64,000 nt of DNA from Alentia gelatinosa (lineage: Eukaryota; Annelida; Polychaeta; Phyllodocida; Polynoidae). The position numbers were made by a program, and so were the translations under genes. The notes beneath the pieces are model-generated. The model was not told the origin of the DNA. It ran no database searches and was given only the letters and a program-made list of their open reading frames with translations. Location: NCBI GenBank assembly GCA_950022655.1, contig OX465580.1:95684797-95748796 (forward strand), read 5' to 3'. Below, in pieces: positions 45,407-57,572 of this stretch; the stretch's first letter is position 1; each line of letters starts with the position of its first letter.

Positions 45407-46445
45407 GCAGGCCAGCTGGCCCTGCTGGCCCAGGCAACCGGCTGGCTGGATATGTACAGAAAGTGTCTGAATTGTCCAAGCTGTTCCACCAGCCCACCTT
45501 ATTCTGATCGGCTGAGACCACATGGGGCCCACATGGTACCAATAGTTACACCATGATGGAAGTTGGCTGCAATACTTGCTGTGTTTGTTCCCCATACATT
45601 TGATAGGGTGCATGTCGAATGTGCCTCTACACACTTTGCTGATCAGATTCTGCAAAATATGGTGTGCAAGCAAAGCAGTGTGACACAATGTTTGGATTTG
45701 TACAGGAATGATTACAGCTCATTCAATATCTGCTTAATACTGTGTTTATTGATGAAGGTAAATAAAGGTAATCGTCGATGTCATGAATATGAATAGCATA
45801 CTCTGCACTAGAATTCTGCCGAAACTACCGAATCGATCTGAACTTTCAGCTCACAGGTTTGGGGCTTCTGGGGATAAGGTGTTGGTCCCTGACCGCATCT
45901 GTTGAGGTATAGGCAGGAGCGGTAAACATGGATCCGGGCAAGGATCATGGTAGCATTCCCAGCCAGGCGGCAGGCCTGTTAAAAAGCTATTCAATCAGCT
46001 TTTGGGCAGAAATGCTTTACAGGCAGCATTATACAATTTGGTTTTGACAGAGGCCCATAACTTTGTGCCAGCCACTTGGTTGGCTTAGTGGAGGAGCCGG
46101 GGTTTGGGGCATTAGGGCAGGCTGGTGCTCCTTGGACTGCCACCGGCCCGCTGGAAGTGGATTATTCTACTCAAACGAGGACCCCACGCCACTGGCAGGT
46201 GGGCCATCACTGCCAGAAACACCTTAGGCGACCATTCAGGACCTGGCTGGGACTAGTGCCTGGTTGGTGGAACACTGACTTTAGCTGGCAGTCGTGTAAT
46301 ATGTCTGTAGAGTGTGTTATTTACTCATTAGTTCTTTTGGTTTCCTTTAGTCTAAGGTCATATGACTGCGTATCTCATATGCTTCAAGCTATAGCTGCAG
46401 TAGCAGTAGTACAAATACTAACCAAATTGCAGAAGCCAATGACAA
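45407..46445. other. GC-richer DNA without a clear gene
   Basis: Two patches rich in GGCTGG and GGCC words (about 45400-45560 and 45900-46290) stand out from the AT-rich surroundings. The open frames across them show no domain. They may be unrecognised repeats. Confidence 0.4.
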
Positions 46446-46962
46446 CAAGTAGCAAATAATATATGGTCAGTGTGGAATTATAAATAGATAACAATCAAAA
46501 GGTTTGGGCTATATTAAGTCTATGGGTCATTTTCTGTACCCCACTTGCACCCAGTCAACCTGCCATTTGGACAACTGCCAGAGATTCTAAGTTTCAAATA
46601 ATCAATTTTCAGATTTAGGTAAATGGTTTGAATCGTTTAGATTAGGAAATTCAGGAATAGTGTTGCTGGATATTTGTATTTTGGTGAACGTTTTTATTAG
46701 AGGGGTCAAATATGAACCTTCAGCATTCACTATCTGTGTACTATTCGCTGGGATATTGGGAAAAGAGCAGGGTGCCAATGTCTCAGGGTCTCAATCTCAG
46801 GTGTTTGGATCCTAGACTCAGGCATTTGCATAGATGGCAAGTTGACTTGGTGCAAGATGGTTACAGAAACGACCCATTGACTGAATGTAATCCAAACCTT
46901 TTAATTGTTATTCATCTATAATCGCTCATTCATCAACGAAGGACATACTATTTGCTCCTAGT
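46446..46962. repeat. Dispersed repeat R, copy 2, with both ends
   Basis: The left end AGTAGCAAATAATATATGG, then AAAGGTTTGGGCTATATTAA and CACTTGCACCCAGTCAACCT, matches copies 1 and 3. The right end (GGACATACTATTTGCTCCTA at 46941-46960) is the inverted copy of the left end of copy 3, so this copy seems to be a complete TIR element of about 515 bp. Confidence 0.65.
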
Positions 46963-47639
46963 TCTAATTTTTACTTATTCTACAGAACTGTGATGTGGGT
47001 GTAGTTGTAGCCTTCTGCACTGTAACCACACACTTTATATGCGCATACATTTCCTAACGTGAATATCCTCTAATCACCACCTGACCCTTCACACCCGTCA
47101 CTCAATACGATCCATTGAAGAGGTGATTATTCTTTGAAAACGTCCATGCCTACCTTACCCCGTGTCGTCGCCATGGTTGATGTAAATGGTATGCCATGCA
47201 GGCCCGGTACCAGTCCCCCATTTGTTGAAGGTTGATAATGGAAAACAAAGTGTAAACTGTCGGTTCAAATTTGTTGACAGCACTGATACTGACAGTGGCT
47301 GAGTTGGCTGCGCTGTCTGGCGTCTGGTATCGGATGCCAATGTACATTTCGAGGCTTTTCGAACACTACATATTTCATGAGCGGCAGCTCAGCATCCAAT
47401 TCCTTGGAGGTCTCTGCACCCGTGGCCATGGATATGAAGCCAAACAATGGTAAACAGGTCCGATATAGATGTAACTAACGCGGGTGACCTAGTTTCTCAA
47501 ATGCACACCTTTGACCACGGTGATTTGGGATACTGAACTGGTGATAAGAGAAACCACCCAGTGCTATCACTATCACGTGTCTCATAGTTTGATGGGAGGT
47601 ATAGCCCTCTGGGCTTGCACTATCTGGATTATGACACAC
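46963..47639. other. Unannotated DNA
   Basis: No gene or repeat was recognised. Confidence 0.4.
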
Positions 47640-48738
47640 TTATTGTCGGGGAAAAATACCTATATAGAACCCTTCACACTCACAGAACTAAGAAGAGTTA
47701 CAAGAACACTCAAAAGGGGAAAAGGCAACGGACTCGGGGACTGGACCTAATCCTAAACAAACTATTCAAGGAACTACCAAATTATAACAAAAAAGGTCCT
47801 ATGCAAACTAAACCAAATGAAGTTACCCCAAAAAATGCAAAAAAAAGGGCAGTGAGGAACCTTCACCACAATTTACACAGGGAAAGGCATAAAAGAACAA
47901 TGCAAAGATCAAAGAGGAATAACCATATCAAGCGGCTTTGTAAAACAACATGAGTACTCTTTGTCAACGACCTTTGGTCTAGTATAGAGCACTGTCGGTA
48001 TGTCGCTGACGAATTTTTATTATCCACCTAATATAAAGAGTCCATAGAAAACACATAGGGAGTTTGTATGGACATACTCGGCGCATACGGATATATGTTG
48101 TATGCTCCGGGTGGCGCATACGGAAAAATAGTGCGTACGGAAAAATAGTGCATAACTAAAACGAACTGATATCAACATGCCACTTGTCCAGAAAAGGTGG
48201 ATAATAAATATAATATAAACTGGTTTCAGATACAAGCGGCCGTATGCTCCTCGGACTTGACTCTGCGCAATATCCTCGCATGTATTATACGCTCGTATAT
48301 TACTACGCGTCAACTTCTCGGAGCATACGGTCGCTTATATCTGAAACCAGTCAATATTGTGTATGTATTCTATGCAAGTGGCACAACAGAAGATGAGGCG
48401 CAACATATTCTTCAGAGGGACCTTGATTGTCTAACCAGATGGTGTTTAAAAAATAGTTTGACTATAGATACCAAAAAGACAAAGTGCATGTGGTTTGGCA
48501 CCCCACAAAGGGAAAAAGTAGCCTACTCCACCACTGAAGGTCTATACTAACAATCATCTCCTGAACTCATGACAGTCATATTTGTATCTGGGACTGATAA
48601 TAGACTTGTCACTTTCCTGGAAACCACAAGTCAATGCCCTGAAGAAAACTATCAATGGCCGCTTGTTCAAGCTAAGGAAACTAAAGCCCATAAGACAGCG
48701 ACATTTTCCACAGATTCTCCCCGATCCGATCACCGATT
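47640..48738 (+). pseudogene. Non-LTR reverse transcriptase remnant
   Basis: Translated pieces follow the order of a jockey-type RT: PFTLTELRRVTRTLKRGKGN (start of RT), LNKLFKELPNYNKK in a shifted frame, then KDQRGITISSG near 47905-47940 (the RGI motif). After an insertion comes SGTTEDEAQHILQRDLDCLT, RWCLKNSLTIDTKKTKC (the part after the active site), and YLGLIIDLSLSWKPQVNALK (RT thumb). The central catalytic block is missing. Frames shift several times, so it is a dead copy. It is broken by the palindromic insertion at 48013-48352 and by a terminal piece of the E family at 48683. Confidence 0.7.
48013..48352. repeat. Palindromic insertion in the RT remnant
   Basis: There are two inverted pairs. 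TTATTATCCACCT at about 48017 is inverted at about 48194-48207. ACTGGTTTCAGATA, AAGCG and CCGTATGCTCC at 48219-48254 are inverted at 48313-48350. The first half repeats GCATACGG and GTATGC words. RT homology stops on one side and resumes on the other. Confidence 0.65.
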
Positions 48739-48788
48739 ATAATAATAATAATAATAATAATAAGAAGAAGAAGAAGAAGAAGAAGAAG
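48683..48788. repeat. E-family terminal fragment with (AAT)n and (AAG)n
   Basis: AAAGCCCATAAGACAGCGAC, followed by the ATTTTCCACAGATTCTCCCC and GATCCGATCACCGATT stretch (to 48738), is the inverted right end of the E elements (compare 53416-53474). It runs directly into (AAT)n (48738-48762) and (AAG)n (48763-48788). Confidence 0.8.
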
Positions 48789-49535
48789 GTTTTTTTCACC
48801 ACGAGTACGGCTTACAGCTGTCAATGCCTAGAAATCGGTACATACAAAAAGTTGAAACGCTTGAGGAAATTCTTGGGTTGATGCCTCTTCAGGCCGATAT
48901 TACCTAATCGAGCACCACCTCATGACTATTGACTAGACAATCTACAGTCGTTACATTTTAGTTGTCTAGATCGACGATTTTACCCTATATTTTTCACGTT
49001 CGAATACAGGAACCCGCTTTCCTTATGATACTATAATTTGTATCTATGCTTAACGGTTATCTTTCATGCACATGTCTGATAGAACAATTTCGTCCGACGT
49101 TCTGGTTAGGAACGTGCTTTGTTTACACGCGTTGTTATGTTGTCATAGTAACATTCTATTTGCCTAGCACACGAGACTTTTTCCCTGAAGAGCCATGGAA
49201 TGGAAGTTTCCGAACCTTAAAACTGTGCACTGTTAACCTGATCAATGTTCACCGCATGTACGTCATCCTCGGTCCACACTCAGTGTATGTTCACCTGCCG
49301 AGAGTCGCCGAAAACATTGTTTATTCATTCGTTATGTTTTACGGCATGAATTCATGTAATATGGCAAGGTGGCCTATTATGATGACCATGACAGGGGCGT
49401 CAGAATACTTTGAAAGTGGGGGGGGGGGGGGGGGGAGGGGAGGCGAGAGCTGGGAAATTGCTGACCTCTTTCTTACACGGTAAGAAGTTTACATTGTCCT
49501 GTTCCACTGGATTTACCGTGAATCTGTAAAAAGCC
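48789..49535. other. Unannotated DNA with poly-G tract
   Basis: An open frame at 49046-49483 lacks any recognisable domain and ends in a glycine run from the poly-G tract at 49418-49440. It is not supported as a gene. Confidence 0.4.
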
Positions 49536-49795
49536 AGTGAAAAGTCTTCGATATTTTTCCTAGGTGAAAGGTCAAGGCTTAACCATCATTGCATGCTAAA
49601 AAGTCAGACTTTGATATTTGTCCATGCTAAAAAGTCAGACTTTGACATTTTTCCATGCCACGGTGAAAAGTCAGGGCTTAGCCATCATTGCATGCTAAAA
49701 GGTCAGACTTTGACATTTTCCACAGTGAAAAGTCAAAGCTTAGTTATTGTTGCATATTAAAAAGTTCGAATTTTCGATGCTGAAAAGTCACTGTA
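49536..49795. repeat. Imperfect minisatellite of AAAAGTCAGACTTTGACATT units
   Basis: Alternating units occur, each two or three times with drift: GTGAAAAGTCARGGCTTARC, CATCATTGCATGCTAAAAAG, and GTCAGACTTTGACATTTTTC. Confidence 0.8.
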
Positions 49796-50598
49796 ACATA
49801 TCATTGTGAGTGTCACCTAATATCAGGATAGTCATCCAGCAGCATGACAGCAACCTCAGGTCATGTACGTCACCTGTTACCATGATCATAACATGATCCG
49901 ATGACAATCACACAAAGGGGGTAGTCGACTTAGCCTCGCGGCTTCAGAATGAAATTTAATTATTTATATCAAGGTTTAACATTGTTCTATGAGGTAGATG
50001 CCATAACATTTTTCTTATTTCAGTGATTGTTCAGCGATTGACTGTGTACATGCTGCATAGTGAAGACACTTTTATACATAGTTGGAAGGGATCCCGAGGA
50101 TAAACAATTTGGACATGTACTTACTTATTTGATCAATAAATGGAGTCAAGTTCATTAATATAAATAGTGTCACAACATATTTCGCAGAAATCATTAGGTT
50201 TGATATGTTGCCGTAACTATCGCACCCAACGTAAATGGGAAGTTATGTCCCTAATGAACATCCTAATAAACATCTTCACTCGATTTTGAGGTAGTCCTCT
50301 TGATGCACTTGCATCCTTTCCCGAGCTCCTTTTCAACAGTTTATGATATTTCTAAATCTTTATCATTTTGAAATTTTCTTCTTTTTAGGAAATGATTCTC
50401 TGGTAACAAGTACTTGACGGTCTACACACAGCCAGGAAAATAATATGAAAAAAACCCAGTTATTATCTGAATAACTGAGGCAGAGCACATCGAAATATCC
50501 CACATTTGAAACACTCATTTGATATCACCTAGTTAATGAAGGTTCGGCATGATTATAGAGAATAATACAAAATTATGCAAGAATACATAATGACTAAC
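49796..50598. other. Unannotated DNA
   Basis: No gene or repeat was recognised. Confidence 0.4.
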
Positions 50599-50887
50599 GC
50601 AGACGAGTCTACTATTGGAAAGATTTTTATTGAGTTATTCAGTTTAGGAAATAACGAGAGAAAATGTAGAGTAATTAAGAGTAGTGTCACGAGTTATTAA
50701 AATGGTCCTAGATAGTAGGGTGAGAAGAGAGAAAAGAAAAGGTTTTTGTAGGGGGGCGGGTGGTTCTTAATCCGACGTGAGTCCGGGAGTGAGTGAGGGA
50801 GGTTGAGGGTTGAAAGGAGGTCAGGTGGGGGTCGGTTGAGGGGGAGGAGAGGAGGAGGGAGGGGGAGTCTAATAGTGACTCGTCTGC
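50599..50887. repeat. TIR element with strongly G-rich interior
   Basis: The ends are inverted: GCAGACGAGTCTACTATTGG on the left, CTAATAGTGACTCGTCTGC on the right. The right half (50748-50872) is almost all G and A on the plus strand, with many GGG runs, so G-quadruplex formation is possible. It is non-coding. Confidence 0.7.
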
Positions 50888-52390
50888 CGCATTACTGCCA
50901 ACAAGTTGGCCATAATCATAATAACAAGTGATGAGGTGTTAGTTATTATACATTCGGTTACTGTATCATAACATGGAACACCACTCATTATGTGTCCAAA
51001 TCTAAATATTACCGGTATTCAGGTAGTATTTATGTAGTACACATTTAGCGTAATCTCAATCAATAGTGTTTCAATTTCAGAGATTTCCTATGTATAATAT
51101 GGCCACCAATTATGACCACGGCCATATGAATTTATATGCTCTGGTCCATTACAAAACACATTAAATATTGTCCACCTCAGAGATCTTCAGACTACCCTAC
51201 GTCATGACTGTGAAGCTCTGCAGGCCTCCTATCCATAAGCTGTTAATACTAAAAACTCTGAGTAAAGGACACCCAGCTGTAACAAATTGGTCTTGAAAAT
51301 TCTTAGAAGTAGAAGCATCATAATATTGAGGAAGTTAGTTCCATAATTGCATACCAAGGTAAAAAAAAAACCAAGTTCACTGCATACACACTTCCTAGTA
51401 AACCGCAATTCAAACCTTTGATAAACTATATAGGACCAGTGAGTGGTATACAAATACAGTCCGGAGATCATAGAGTAAGCAATGAACGACGAACCTTAAG
51501 GAAGATTCCCCAAAAATGCTTCTACAACTTACCGTTCCGTGTGTTTTATTGTTGCAGAAGAAATCAGACATACACTGAAAACTACAGATGATATTCCTGG
51601 CGATTGTTATTGGTGTAGGATAATATCATTAAAACATATGAAGGAAACCGCTCTTGTCTCGTCAGTGAAGGCCTTGCAAGGAAGACCAACATGAGAAATA
51701 CTACATGTTAACCGGGTCACTCGACAGTCGTCAAATATTTGTCGGATAGATTTGATTCGGGAGAAGTCGGTGTAGGTTAAAGGGATTGGATTTCACTTCA
51801 AGGACCTCCAGGATTTGCAAATAAAAGCTTGCACCAAGTCAAAGGTGGATTTCCCATGCCGGCTACCACCTTCCGTGGAAATGCATCAAAACAATTAGAC
51901 TTTTGAAATTCTGTTTTCGGATGGTGAAATAATTATTGTGATATAAGTTCTTGTAACGATGGAGTACATTTGGTCAAATATTCAAATGAACATGTTTATT
52001 TCCAGTGTCAGGGTTCTATAGCTATCATTGTTGCTAAAATCATTAATTCAAGGCCTAGATACATTCCCATATCTCAATTATGTGAGTTTGGGTTGCTATT
52101 GACACTTAGTTATTTGAAAAATTACATTCATATTCTTTTATTCATTCATGGATACTTTACTTCAGTAACATATTTAGACCCTCGGGTATCACAATGTCCT
52201 CTATTAAACTGCACAACCTTTTAGACCTTCCATTTTGATGTGTTAGGATCTGGGGTAGAGTGAAAGTTTCGACATCTCCAAAATAGTTAAGGAAGATGCT
52301 AAAGTCGTCATCGGAAAAGGCCTAGAGTATAAGAAATAACGATAAACGTACACATCAGATTGGGTAAGTGATATGAAAAAGAGGATGTAT
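50888..52390. other. Unannotated DNA
   Basis: No gene, RNA gene or repeat was recognised. Confidence 0.4.
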
Positions 52391-52900
52391 TAAGCCTATA
52401 AGACACCGACCCGACGGCTGTGCCCGATTCTACCTTTCCCCGACGGATTCGTCGGGTCTGTGACAATCTGCATCAATTGGGTCGATGTACGCACTTCACC
52501 GACCCGATTTTATTACTTTTCTCGACGCGTCGGGCATTACTACCATGTCAAATATGACTGACTCTCCCCGACCTTAAGATTTCGGTGTACGCACTTTCAC
52601 CGATTGTTACCGATTCTGAGTAGGCCATTTGAATAGTGATGCTACCTATCCCCTAGTCCGATTTAGAAGTTCCTCATACCGATTTGTAGGGGAGACAGAG
52701 GCGATTATAAACCTTAAAACCGTTTCCCGATATCTTAATTGGATCCAAAGTTATTAAACTTTGAATTAATTTTTATGATTCCACACCAGCGGCCCATGGC
52801 TCACCCCGGCTCGGCTCCCGGCGGATCTTATCCCGGGTAATTTACGAGGTTATAAAAGAGGGAAGTGTGATCGGGGACATCATGTCGGTGTCTTATAGGT
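52391..52900. repeat. CCCGA-word TIR element, copy E2a
   Basis: It starts TAAGCCTATAAGACACCGAC and ends with its inverted form GTCGGTGTCTTATAGG. The interior follows E1 in order (CCCGATT, CGACGGATTCGTCGGGTCTG, TGTACGCACTTCACCGACCC, GGCTCACCCCGGCTCGGCTC) with many substitutions. It directly abuts E2b. Confidence 0.78.
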
Positions 52901-52902
52901 AT

Positions 52903-53556
52903 AAAGCCTATAAGACAGCGACCCGACCATTGTGCCCGATCACACCTTTGCCCGACCAATCCGTCGGGTCGGTCAGAATCCGGTCGCTGTACGCACTTCA
53001 CAGACCCGATTTTAATCGGTTCGTGCATTACTAGCTTGGGGGTAATGACCGACTCTGCCCGACCATAATCGTGTCGCTGTACGCACTTCACCGACTGTTC
53101 CCAATTCTGAGAATGCCATTTGAACATTGATGCTACCTATCCCCTAGTCCGATTTACAAGTGCCGATTTACAGTACCGATTTGTAGGGGAGACAGAGGTG
53201 ATAATGAATCTGAAAACCGTTTGCGAATATCTTAATTAGATCCAAAGTTATCAAACTTTGAATCATTTTCTATGAATCCACACCAGCGGCCCGTGGCTCA
53301 CCCTGGCTCGGCTCCCAGTGGCTCTCTTTGATCTCAATCGGGTCGCTGTACAAGGCCATAAAGTGCAGATGTGTGATCGGCAAAGGGTATAAGACAGCAA
53401 CATTCTTGTTCCCGAATATAATCGGTGATCGGATCGGGGAGAATCTGTGGAAAATGTCGCTGTCTTATGGGCTTCAGACACCGAAATTTTATTCCCGACT
53501 CTCACCGAGCCGATGGTCGGGATGAATCGGGAACAAATTTCGGTGTCTTATAGGCT
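52903..53556. repeat. CCCGA-word TIR element, copy E2b, with inner palindrome
   Basis: It starts AAAGCCTATAAGACAGCGAC, follows E1 closely, and reaches an E1-like right end at 53474. It then continues with an 80-base palindrome (AGACACCGAAATTTTATTCC against its inverted copy) and closes with GTGTCTTATAGGCTT at 53556. TA flanks AAG on both outer ends (before 52904 and after 53556), which suggests that 53556 is the true end. Confidence 0.75.
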
Positions 53557-56321
53557 TTACGCTGTTGTGAGACATGCCACTTCAATCGCTTGACGGGGAA
53601 TTTTGTGCTACATGCACTGGGCATCGTCCAAACTAAATTTCGGATTCTCCGTTAGCTTTATGAACACGATTGCGGGGTCAAATGTATGGCCGAGATGGAG
53701 TAATAAATATAGGATTCACACTTACCTCCAGCGATACCCTCCTGTTCAGGTAGATAGCAATTCACTAATGGTTTACAAATATTACGTAAAATACCAGGAA
53801 CGCCCACCGGAGATAGCACCTGTGTTATCTGCGTTGTGATCCTTTGTGCATTAACACCGAGGCACGAGAGTGGTGGTTGACTGCGTTTCTGTGTGTATTC
53901 AAGTAGAGCGATTGATAGTTTGTACGGCCACAGCCAATAGGAGGCGATGGGGAAATCAGAAAACAGTTTAATGCAACTAAAAGCTTTTTTATATACGCAA
54001 ATAAACTCAGACACACACAGACATTTCGAGGCAGGTTTCCAAAGGCTGACAGAAAACCCCAACGGAATTTTAATCCTATAAAATTTGGTGGACGAAATAT
54101 CTCCCAAATGGTCGGTGCATTTACTGTTGATGATAAAGATCTATGCTCTATTTATATTGACTTACAGATATTTTCTTTGTTCCTTAACACCAAGTTGACT
54201 TGATGCCTTTGTTTCCCATGATATTTGTGGCCGGAAGAGGTATTCAGGTAATGTATAGCTTCTTGCTAAATGCACGACCTAGAAGTTAATGTACAGGTCA
54301 AACCCAAGAAATCGTTGTAAGAGAAGGAAATATTCTGCTTCCACTAGAAAAGTGAACAGTGATTGTGACTGATTCTAAAGGCGCCTGCCGGCCTTTATTA
54401 CCCACTTATAAAATCAACAAAGGTTGGCCTTATCAGTAGTGTCTTTTGTGATTTGGATACAGTCTAGCAGCGAAAGTCCATTTTAGGGGTAAACCTTGCT
54501 TGGGTGTCCAGACAATGATTAATTAATGACTACGAGACCGAGCTGTGGACGAAAAATGTATCAAATTTTTCAAACGTGAAAACATGTTATGGAGGTATAC
54601 AAGGGTATACTGTATACATGGTATACTAATCAAATACAGAGAGAATTCATAAAGGGTGGAACCCTCAAAACGTCCTTTGTGGAGTGGAAGGGAGGTAAAA
54701 AGATGTTTGAACAATTCAAACTATAGGAGCGAATGATCACGTGGTCAGACATGTCAGAGTCTCGGTTGCTTAGTTCTCCACATTCCCAGCCATTAGATCT
54801 TCACATGTTCGTTATAATGATTATTTTCTGATTCCAAATCATATTGTTTTCATTACTTAAAACACCTATCAATTCTGAGCCCAATACATTCTGTGTAGTT
54901 TACATTAGTTTTGATTTTAATTAAGTTATTCTGTGACTTATTTTAAAGCAGGAATTAGGTCATACAATAGAATTATGTGAACTAGCTCGCTATAGAACAG
55001 CACGTTTTGAAACGTGCTGTATATTTAAAATGTATCTGAGCGTGTCACACGCCTAGAATAATCTATTCTTCATTATTTTGTGGAGGATTTGTCTTTTGTT
55101 TGATGAAAGATTTTGTCCTTGCTTTTTGGATAATATGCTTTCGAATACAGTGATGTGGGATTAAAAAGCCATACCAGAAATGGAAAGGTCATTTTGGCAT
55201 TAGATTAACGGGATAACTGTCAATCTTTAAAGAACATCAGGTGGCGACACTGTGAATTGTAGGATATGCTTTAAAGTTTTGGCTCTGTGTACCCCTAGTG
55301 TTCTACTCTGTTGATTATTGCTTCTTCTTGTGTAAACCGTCAATAATTGAATAAAGTCCCAACTCTGCCATATTACTTTCACTTGAGATATATCTTTTAA
55401 AGTAATACAGTGCAAGTTCCAGAATGATTTTTCAAACATAGTTATTCATCCTCCGTCATCATATTGATGATGTATTACAAGGGTGAAATAGTTCTTGAAC
55501 ATGCTCAGTATAATAACAAGTATCTTAAGTACTATCAAGTATTTGTATTTATAATGGCTAAAATTATATGCAACAACTTACTATGCTGTACATACGTTAT
55601 AAACATTTCTATACATATCAGAAGAAGAAAATGTCATTTGTTAACTAGATGATACTATGTCTGGGCATATGTTGAAACCAATCCCCGGACTGAGTATAAC
55701 CCAGCCAAACAAATGTTAATAATGTTAATTTTTTTCTGAACTTTGGAGCACCCACTCTAGCGGAACGGACAAAGATTAAACAAAATGTTAATAAAGGCCC
55801 CTAAATTAGGCCCCCATCGTGCAAAGCGTGTTATATTGATTTTCTAGAATATTACATTCAGGGATTCGACTCAAATTTTCGTTTTCAGAGATTGTATTGT
55901 AGTTCCATCTGCCACAACTGTACTAGGATTGATGTAATCAAGTGCAACCGTGTTAAGGCCATGTTGTCAATACTATCATTCATGTAAATATAAAATAATG
56001 AACAATGGTAGACCTTCTTGAGGTTTATCAATGAGGACTTATTTTCTTTAGAGATCTTCCTAGGAGGACCACCCCCCCTCCCCCCAACATCCCCGATGGG
56101 AGCTCCTGGCCATGACTCAACAAATCTCGACCATCGGAGAAGGATGAAAACCAAAACACTTGTATCACCCATCTCTGCGCTGCAAGAGTTGGTATCATCG
56201 GACGAGTCTGCGTTTTTCCAGCACACTCGCCCGACCCATCCATCATCTGCATCACTCATTGTTTGTCAACAGATTATTATCTGGATCTATACTGTGAGTA
56301 AAATCTTCTCTAATTATACTA
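53557..56321. other. Unannotated DNA left of the non-LTR element
   Basis: No gene was recognised. The part just before 56322 (about 55885-56320) has opposing open frames with a proline/glycine-rich stretch from CCACCCCCCCTCCCCCC. It could hold the decayed 5' region of the retrotransposon. Confidence 0.4.
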
Positions 56322-57107
56322 ATGGATCCTAAACGTAAGCATGGTATTTCTGTTGGGTACTTGAACATAAGGAGTCTTAATAAACACAAGGATGCAGTAA
56401 ATTATTTGTACAGGGACATTGATTTTATGGGGTACGGGGAGACTTGGCTGACAAAAAATCATCAGGACAACATGATCGTAAGGGACGGCTATACGATCTA
56501 TAGGCAAGATAGAGCGGAAGGATTAGGGGGAGGCGTATGTTGTATTGTCTCCAACAAATGGGCAAAATACTGTAACGTATATAAATCGCTAACCTACTCT
56601 AATGATACTCTAGACATACTAGTATTGAGCTTTGAAAAGGAAAATGATAAAAAGATCCTCTTTATTTTTTATTATAAACCACCGAACTCGAAAGTTGAAA
56701 AATTTATGGAAGAGACTCAACAGATACTAAATAACCTGATATATAGATATCATGAAAAATGGCTTTTAGGTGATGATAACATAAACACGAAACTGAGGAA
56801 CTCAAAAGATAGTGAAAACTTGCGTGAATTTTGTAGGGATAATGGACTAAAGAGTTATATTTTGGACACAACCAGACCTATGGTTGGAACTTTTATACAG
56901 AGGGGGGAAATAATACAACAGAAAGAAGGTTCATCTTTTACCGGACGCAGTTACAGGAAATATCGTAAAGCAGAGATAGGTGATTACTTGAACCAAACTG
57001 ACTGGTCCTCCTTGTATAAGAGCAAGGATCCAAATTTCCAATGGTCATTCTTAATAAAGACAGCTGAGGAATATTTAGATAGGAAATGTAAAAAAAAAAA
57101 AGGATGA
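56322..57107 (+). pseudogene. Endonuclease part of non-LTR element, defective
   Basis: The 261-residue open frame starts MDPKRKHGISVGYLNIRSLN (the N of LNIRSL is a catalytic position), then YGETWLTKN (catalytic Glu), VRDGYTIYRQDR, GGGVCCIVSN and WLLGDDNINT (the GDxN block, altered by an extra Asp). After TTRPMVGTF the usual stretch ending in S-DH is missing, and the frame jumps to RSYRKYRKAEIGDYLNQTDW, a linker segment normally found past the endonuclease. This points to an internal deletion. It reads into a lysine run at an A tract near 57092-57103. It would have nicked target DNA; this copy cannot be active. Confidence 0.8.
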
Positions 57108-57572
57108 AATTTATAAAACAAAAGAACTATTGGATCACGGATTATGTCAATGACTTGTTTGTGGAACGAAAAGAGCTGGCATCATTATATAGAAGGTATG
57201 GTACCAGCTACTTGAGGGAACAATTAGCAACACTTAATCGTTAAATTAAAAAAGATATTAGGGATGCTAAACAGAAATACTGGTCGGATAGATTTGAGGA
57301 AAATCTAAAGAACCCAAAATAATTTGGAGAAATATCAAGGATCTGTATGACCCAAGCATCGAGAGTACTATACCCCGAATGTATGATAAAGAAAAGCAGT
57401 GTATTATAGAGCGAGAGGATCTACCGGAGTATATAAACCTTTTCTTTAATAAAGTTGGCGATACATCGTCTGACTCTCTGTATAATAGTGATCCTACAAT
57501 CGATCGTGGAAAAGCTTGTGGTAACGCTGACGATGATATGACAGATCCGACCATCTGTTTCAGTGATGTTTA

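Noticed and set aside
49046..49483. 145-codon open frame
   Set aside because: No domain, ends in poly-G translation, and no splice signals of note.
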